9,454 bases of DNA, taken from positions 394 through 9,847 of the forward strand of contig DJBQ01000155.1 of assembly GCA_002430125.1 (NCBI GenBank), given 5' to 3'. Positions 5,992-9,454 of this stretch are shown piece after piece (positions within the stretch are counted from its first letter, which is position 1; each line of letters begins with the position of its first letter). This stretch comes from Rhodobacterales bacterium UBA5972. Its GTDB lineage: Bacteria; Pseudomonadota; Alphaproteobacteria; Rhodobacterales; Rhodobacteraceae. A program made the translations under genes and the position numbers. The notes under the pieces were generated by a model. The model worked only from the letters and a program-made list of their open reading frames with translations, was not told where the DNA came from and did no database searches.

Positions 5992-7770
5992 ATGAAAATG
6001 ACCACCGAAGAAGCCTTTGTAAAAACCCTGCAAATGCACGGTATCGAACACGCATTTGGCATCATCGGGTCCGCCTTCATGCCGATTTCCGATAACTTCC
6101 CGGCCGCCGGCATCAAGTTCTGGGACGTGGCGCACGAATGTAACGGCGGCTATATGGCCGACGGCTTCACCCGCACCACCGGCAAAATGGCGATGATCAT
6201 TGCTCAAAACGGCCCCGGCATCACCAATTTCGTCACTTGCGTTAAAACCGCATACTGGAACCACACACCAATGCTGCTGGTCACCCCGCAAGCCGCCAAC
6301 AAGACCATCGGTCAGGGCGGCTTTCAGGAAGTCGAGCAGATGAAACTGTTTGAAGACATGGTTTGTTATCAGGAAGAAGTCCGCGACCCAACCCGCGTCG
6401 CCGAAGTTCTGAACCGCGTGATCATGAACGCCAAACGCCTTTCAGGCCCGGCCCAGATCAACATTCCGCGCGATATGTGGACACAAGTGGTCGACATCAA
6501 CCTGCCTGCAATCGTCGAATTTGAACGTCCCGCTGGCGGCGAATCCGCCGTAACCGAAGCCGCACGTCTGTTGTCCGAAGCGAAATTCCCCGTCATCCTG
6601 AACGGTGCCGGTGTGATCCTTGCGGGTGCCATCGGCAAATCCGCCGCACTGGCCGAACGTCTGGACGCGCCGGTTTGCTGTAACTACCAGCATAACGACG
6701 CCTTCCCCGGCAATCACCCGCTGCATGTTGGCCCGCTTGGTTATAATGGCTCCAAGGCGGCGATGGAATTGATCAGCAAGGCGGATGTTGTTCTGGCCCT
6801 TGGCACACGCCTGAACCCGTTTTCGACCCTGCCAGGTTACGGCATTGATTACTGGCCGAAAGACGCCAAACTCATTCAGGTTGACATCAATGCGGATCGT
6901 ATCGGGCTGACCAAACCTGTGGCGGTTGGCATCATTGGGGACGCGGGCAAAGTGGCCGATGGTATCCTTGCACAACTGGCCCCGTCAGCAGGCGACGCCG
7001 GTCGGGCAACCCGCAAAGCGATGATCGGCGATCTGAAATCCAAATGGGCGCAGGAACTGACCTCGATGGATCACGAGGATGACGATGTCGGCACTACATG
7101 GAACCAGCGCGCCCGCGCCAGCAAACCCGAATGGCTGAGCCCGCGTAAAGCCTGGCGTGCGATCCAGTCGGCCCTGCCCAAGGACGCGATCATCAGTTCG
7201 GACATTGGCAACAACTGCGCCATTGGCAACGCGTATCCAAGTTTTGACGAGGGCCGCAAATATCTTGCCCCCGGCCTGTTCGGCCCTTGTGGCTATGGTT
7301 TCCCGTCCATCGTCGGGGCTAAAATCGGCAATCCAAACGTGCCAGTTGTCGGATTTGCCGGTGACGGAGCGTTCGGCATTTCGATGAACGAAATGGTTGC
7401 CATCGGTCGCGGTGACTGGCCGGCGATCACGATGATTGTGTTTCGCAACTATCAGTGGGGTGCTGAAAAACGCAACTCCACTCTATGGTATGACGACAAT
7501 TTTGTCGGCACGGAACTTGACGAAAATGTCAGCTATTCTGGCATCGCCAAAGCCTGTGGCCTGCAAGGCGTTCAGGCCCGCACGATGGACGAGTTGACAG
7601 ATATGCTGGCGACAGCCGTCAAGGACCAGATGAAGCACGGCAAAACCACCTTTATCGAAGCGATGATCAATCAGGAACTGGGCGAACCGTTCCGCCGGGA
7701 CGCGATGAAAAAACCTGTCGCTGTGGCTGGGATCAATGCCGCCGACATGCGCCCGCAAAAAAGCATCTGA
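5992..7770 (+). CDS. xsc: Sulfoacetaldehyde acetyltransferase (Xsc)
   Basis: This 592-residue protein is a full-length thiamine-diphosphate enzyme of the acetolactate-synthase fold. It converts sulfoacetaldehyde and phosphate to acetyl phosphate and sulfite (EC 2.3.3.15) in the cytoplasm, the C-S bond-breaking step for taurine, isethionate and other C2 sulfonates. The N-terminal pyrimidine-binding domain (about 1-170) has the cofactor-activating glutamate E49 in WDVAHECNGGYMADGF. A central domain follows (about 190-340). The C-terminal pyrophosphate-binding domain has GDGAFGISMNEM (457-468), the GDG-containing ThDP/Mg2+ motif. The long Xsc-like stretches, such as HGIEHAFGIIGSAFMPISDN, distinguish it from acetolactate synthases. 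AAGGA (5979-5983) at eight bases from ATG 5992 favours this start over the ATG at 5998. It is preceded by TauR boxes and followed by pta. Confidence 0.96.
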   Translation: MKMTTEEAFVKTLQMHGIEHAFGIIGSAFMPISDNFPAAGIKFWDVAHECNGGYMADGFTRTTGKMAMIIAQNGPGITNFVTCVKTAYWNHTPMLLVTPQAANKTIGQGGFQEVEQMKLFEDMVCYQEEVRDPTRVAEVLNRVIMNAKRLSGPAQINIPRDMWTQVVDINLPAIVEFERPAGGESAVTEAARLLSEAKFPVILNGAGVILAGAIGKSAALAERLDAPVCCNYQHNDAFPGNHPLHVGPLGYNGSKAAMELISKADVVLALGTRLNPFSTLPGYGIDYWPKDAKLIQVDINADRIGLTKPVAVGIIGDAGKVADGILAQLAPSAGDAGRATRKAMIGDLKSKWAQELTSMDHEDDDVGTTWNQRARASKPEWLSPRKAWRAIQSALPKDAIISSDIGNNCAIGNAYPSFDEGRKYLAPGLFGPCGYGFPSIVGAKIGNPNVPVVGFAGDGAFGISMNEMVAIGRGDWPAITMIVFRNYQWGAEKRNSTLWYDDNFVGTELDENVSYSGIAKACGLQGVQARTMDELTDMLATAVKDQMKHGKTTFIEAMINQELGEPFRRDAMKKPVAVAGINAADMRPQKSI

Positions 7771-7775
7771 CCAAT

Positions 7776-7808
7776 TAACCGGGCTGGTCGCATTGACCAG
7801 CCCGGTTA
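7776..7808 (+). terminator. Strong hairpin between xsc and pta (attenuator or partial terminator)
   Basis: Positions 7776-7789 and 7795-7808 form a perfect 14-bp inverted repeat (core ACCGGGCTGGTC / GACCAGCCCGGT) with the 5-nt loop GCATT. Only three T residues follow (7809-7811). It starts five bases after the xsc stop and 48 bases end before pta. It probably sets a higher level of xsc than pta, by partial termination or by protecting the xsc mRNA 3' end. Confidence 0.7.
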
Positions 7809-7856
7809 TTTCGGGCCTCTTGCCTGCCAGATGTCCGAACCTCAAGGCGCACTTGA

Positions 7857-8813
7857 ATGACCAGCCCTGCCTCGCCCTTTCTCAGTCAAATCGAACCGGT
7901 TTGCCCGGCTGATCTGTTGGCCCGTGCCCAAGCCCTGCCGCCGCCGCGCGTGGCGATTGCCCGTGCCGGTGCCGAATTGCCGATGATCGCGGCCAAAGAA
8001 GCCACCGATCTTGGCATCATGACCCCGGTTTTCACTGGCGAACGCTCCGATATCCAGCGGGTCGCCGATCAATTGAACTGGGACATTTCAAGTTACCCGT
8101 TGATCGACACAATCGGTGAAGCAGACGCTGGTGCCGCTGCTGCCTATGCCTGTGGGCACGACCAGGCTGACATCCTGATGAAGGGGCAGTTGCATTCGGA
8201 TATGTTCCTGAAAACCGCGATTGCCAAAACCGCTGGCCTTAGAACCGGCAACCGCTTGATCCATATTTTCCACCTCAGCCATCCGGCGGGTGGGCAACCG
8301 ATCCTTATCACAGATGCCGCGGTGAATGTTTCCCCCGATCTGGCGACCCGCAAAACCGCAGCCCAAGAAGTGGTGACGCTGCTGCATAAACTTGGCAATT
8401 CCCGACCAAAAATCGCCTTTCTCAGCGCGACCGAAAGCCCGATTTCGTCGATCCCGTCCTCAACCGAGGCCCGCGAATTGCGCGATTGGGCGATTGAAAA
8501 TATTGCGGATGCGGATTTTTCCGGCCCTTTGGCGCTTGACCTGATCCTGTCCGCGCATTCGGCCGCAATCAAAGGCATGGCCGATGATCCGGTGGCAGGG
8601 CGTGCCGACGCTATCGTCGTCCCGGATATCGTTTCCGGAAATGTCCTGTTCAAAGCTTTGGTGTACCTGTCAGGTGGTTGCGCTGCCGGCCTGATCACCG
8701 GGGCCAAAGTGCCGTTATTGCTGACCAGCCGCTCGGACCCACCAGCCGCGCGTTTGGCGTCGATCGCTCTGGCGGCTGTCGCCAGCGCCAAAAACACCGC
8801 CAACCCCACGTGA
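7857..8813 (+). CDS. pta: Phosphate acetyltransferase (Pta)
   Basis: This 318-residue protein is a short, single-domain member of the phosphate acetyl/butyryl transferase family, lacking the N-terminal DRTGG and P-loop regions of the long E. coli type. It makes acetyl-CoA and phosphate from acetyl phosphate and CoA, using the product of Xsc. Family signatures are ADAIVVPDIVSGNVLFKAL (250-268), near GPLALDLILSAHSAA (223-237), and the terminal active-site stretch TSRSDPPAARLASIALA (290-306). AAGG (7844 region) precedes ATG 7857. It lies 86 bp behind xsc with only a hairpin between, so it is probably in the same operon. A phosphate butyryltransferase role is less likely, because xsc-pta pairs are the standard arrangement in sulfonate-degrading alphaproteobacteria. 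Confidence 0.93.
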   Translation: MTSPASPFLSQIEPVCPADLLARAQALPPPRVAIARAGAELPMIAAKEATDLGIMTPVFTGERSDIQRVADQLNWDISSYPLIDTIGEADAGAAAAYACGHDQADILMKGQLHSDMFLKTAIAKTAGLRTGNRLIHIFHLSHPAGGQPILITDAAVNVSPDLATRKTAAQEVVTLLHKLGNSRPKIAFLSATESPISSIPSSTEARELRDWAIENIADADFSGPLALDLILSAHSAAIKGMADDPVAGRADAIVVPDIVSGNVLFKALVYLSGGCAAGLITGAKVPLLLTSRSDPPAARLASIALAAVASAKNTANPT

Positions 8814-8962
8814 CAGGGCAGCCAGCCAAGCGACAGAAAGCCGCAAAAATGAATTGTCGCAGTCAGTATTCTGGACATTACCCATCTGCCATGGCTACAA
8901 ACATTCAAATGATCTAATATGTTTTAATGCTGAACACTGAAACCGGATTCGGGGACCCTAAT
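8814..8962 (+). promoter_or_regulatory. Intergenic region before soeA with one TauR-like half site
   Basis: This 149-bp gap is AT-richer than its neighbours, especially 8895-8930, which suggests a local promoter. CTGGACATTA (8871-8880) resembles a single TauR box, but no partner lies 22 bp away on either side. TAATAT (8915-8920) is a possible -10 element without a clear -35. GGGGA (8951-8955) is the likely ribosome site of the next gene. Confidence 0.4.
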
Positions 8963-9454
8963 ATGCCTGCTTTTGATCAACCCGCGCTTGATACCTCGCC
9001 CGAGGTTTCAGACGAGATCCGCAAAACCACCTGTTACATGTGCGCCTGCCGCTGCGGCATTGATGTGCATATGAAAGACGGGGCCGTGAAATATATCGAG
9101 GGCAACCGCGACCACCCGGTCAATAAAGGCGTACTTTGCGCCAAAGGTTCCGCCGGGATCATGCAGCATTACGCGCCCTCCCGCCTGCGCGCACCAATGA
9201 AACGCGTCGGCCCGCGTGGTTCAGGCGAGTTTGAAGAAATCACATGGGATGAAGCCTTTGACATTGCCGAAGGCTGGCTGCGGCCAATCCGCGAAACAAA
9301 CCCCGAAAAACTGGCGTTTTTCACCGGCCGCGATCAGTCACAATCGCTGACAAGCTGGTGGGCGCAGGCTTATGGCACGCCGAATTATGCGGCCCACGGT
9401 GGGTTCTGTTCGGTCAACATGGCGGCCGCCGGCATCTACACAATGGGCGGTGCG
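8963..9454 (+). CDS. soeA: Molybdopterin oxidoreductase large subunit, probable sulfite dehydrogenase SoeA (3'-truncated by window edge)
   Basis: The first 164 codons are visible and the frame stays open to the last base. Residues C24, C27, C31 and C59 (CYMCACRC and VLCAKG) form the N-terminal [4Fe-4S] site of the DMSO-reductase superfamily, and K61 after the last Cys is the usual electron-relay lysine. C149 (GGFCSVNMAAAG) lies where this superfamily places the molybdenum ligand. There is no twin-arginine signal peptide, so the enzyme should be cytoplasmic, as SoeABC is. SoeA would oxidise sulfite to sulfate with electrons passed to an iron-sulfur subunit and a membrane subunit, presumably encoded just downstream. 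The position directly after xsc-pta, whose product is sulfite, is the main reason for the name. On sequence alone a formate dehydrogenase-like or other oxidoreductase cannot be excluded. The start has GGGGA seven bases upstream. Confidence 0.78.
   Translation, partial: MPAFDQPALDTSPEVSDEIRKTTCYMCACRCGIDVHMKDGAVKYIEGNRDHPVNKGVLCAKGSAGIMQHYAPSRLRAPMKRVGPRGSGEFEEITWDEAFDIAEGWLRPIRETNPEKLAFFTGRDQSQSLTSWWAQAYGTPNYAAHGGFCSVNMAAAGIYTMGGA

Noticed and set aside
8144..8908. Long open frame (254 codons) antisense to pta
   Set aside because: It is a shadow of pta, which has clear family motifs; the antisense translation shows no recognisable domain.
8902..8911. Palindrome CATT-CA-AATG before soeA
   Set aside because: Four-base arms in an AT-rich stretch are expected by chance.

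Overview
The window looks like chromosomal DNA of a marine alphaproteobacterium of the Roseobacter group (Rhodobacteraceae). The reasons are a PleD-type diguanylate cyclase, a DUF983 gene next to a NUDIX gene, a TauR/Xsc/Pta/SoeA sulfonate cluster with protein sequences typical of that group, moderately high GC, and an intergenic terminator of a style common in these genomes. The assignment is inference from gene content. No marker RNA gene is present.

Left part (1-2959). The window opens inside a PleD-like response regulator/diguanylate cyclase on the + strand (1-931). Facing it on the - strand is a compact cluster, in transcription order: a secreted protein with four EF-hands (2959-2471), a short spacer with two hairpins, an ECF-type sigma factor (2388-1807), a small one-TM protein that is probably its anti-sigma factor (1810-1427, ATGA overlap), and a membrane-anchored periplasmic protein resembling the CnrX/CpxP/Spy metal-sensor group (1423-953, 3-bp gap). 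The gene set suggests a transmembrane signalling unit analogous to CnrYXH of Cupriavidus. The signal is unknown; the EF-hand protein hints at calcium or another divalent metal.

Middle part (3144-4285, + strand). A DUF983 membrane protein with a zinc ribbon and a NUDIX hydrolase with an expanded Nudix box form a likely two-gene operon.

Right part (4286-9454, + strand). This is a C2-sulfonate dissimilation module: tauR (MocR/GntR-aminotransferase regulator), xsc (sulfoacetaldehyde acetyltransferase), pta (phosphate acetyltransferase) and the 5' part of a molybdopterin oxidoreductase that is probably soeA. Xsc turns sulfoacetaldehyde and phosphate into acetyl phosphate and sulfite. Pta makes acetyl-CoA from the acetyl phosphate. 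SoeABC would oxidise the toxic sulfite to sulfate in the cytoplasm. Taurine uptake and deamination genes are not in the window, so sulfoacetaldehyde must be made by genes elsewhere.

The most striking non-coding signal is a pair of tandem repeats on each side of tauR. Upstream of xsc are CTGGACTTAT and CTGGACCTAA, 22 bp apart start to start. Upstream of tauR are two copies of TAAGGCCAGAT, also exactly 22 bp apart, which read on the - strand as CTGGCCTTA. Both pairs fit one consensus, CTGGMCYTA, and resemble the known TauR direct repeats, suggesting activation of xsc together with autoregulation of tauR. I found no mobile element, CRISPR array, tRNA or rRNA, and no gene-free stretch longer than about 190 bp.
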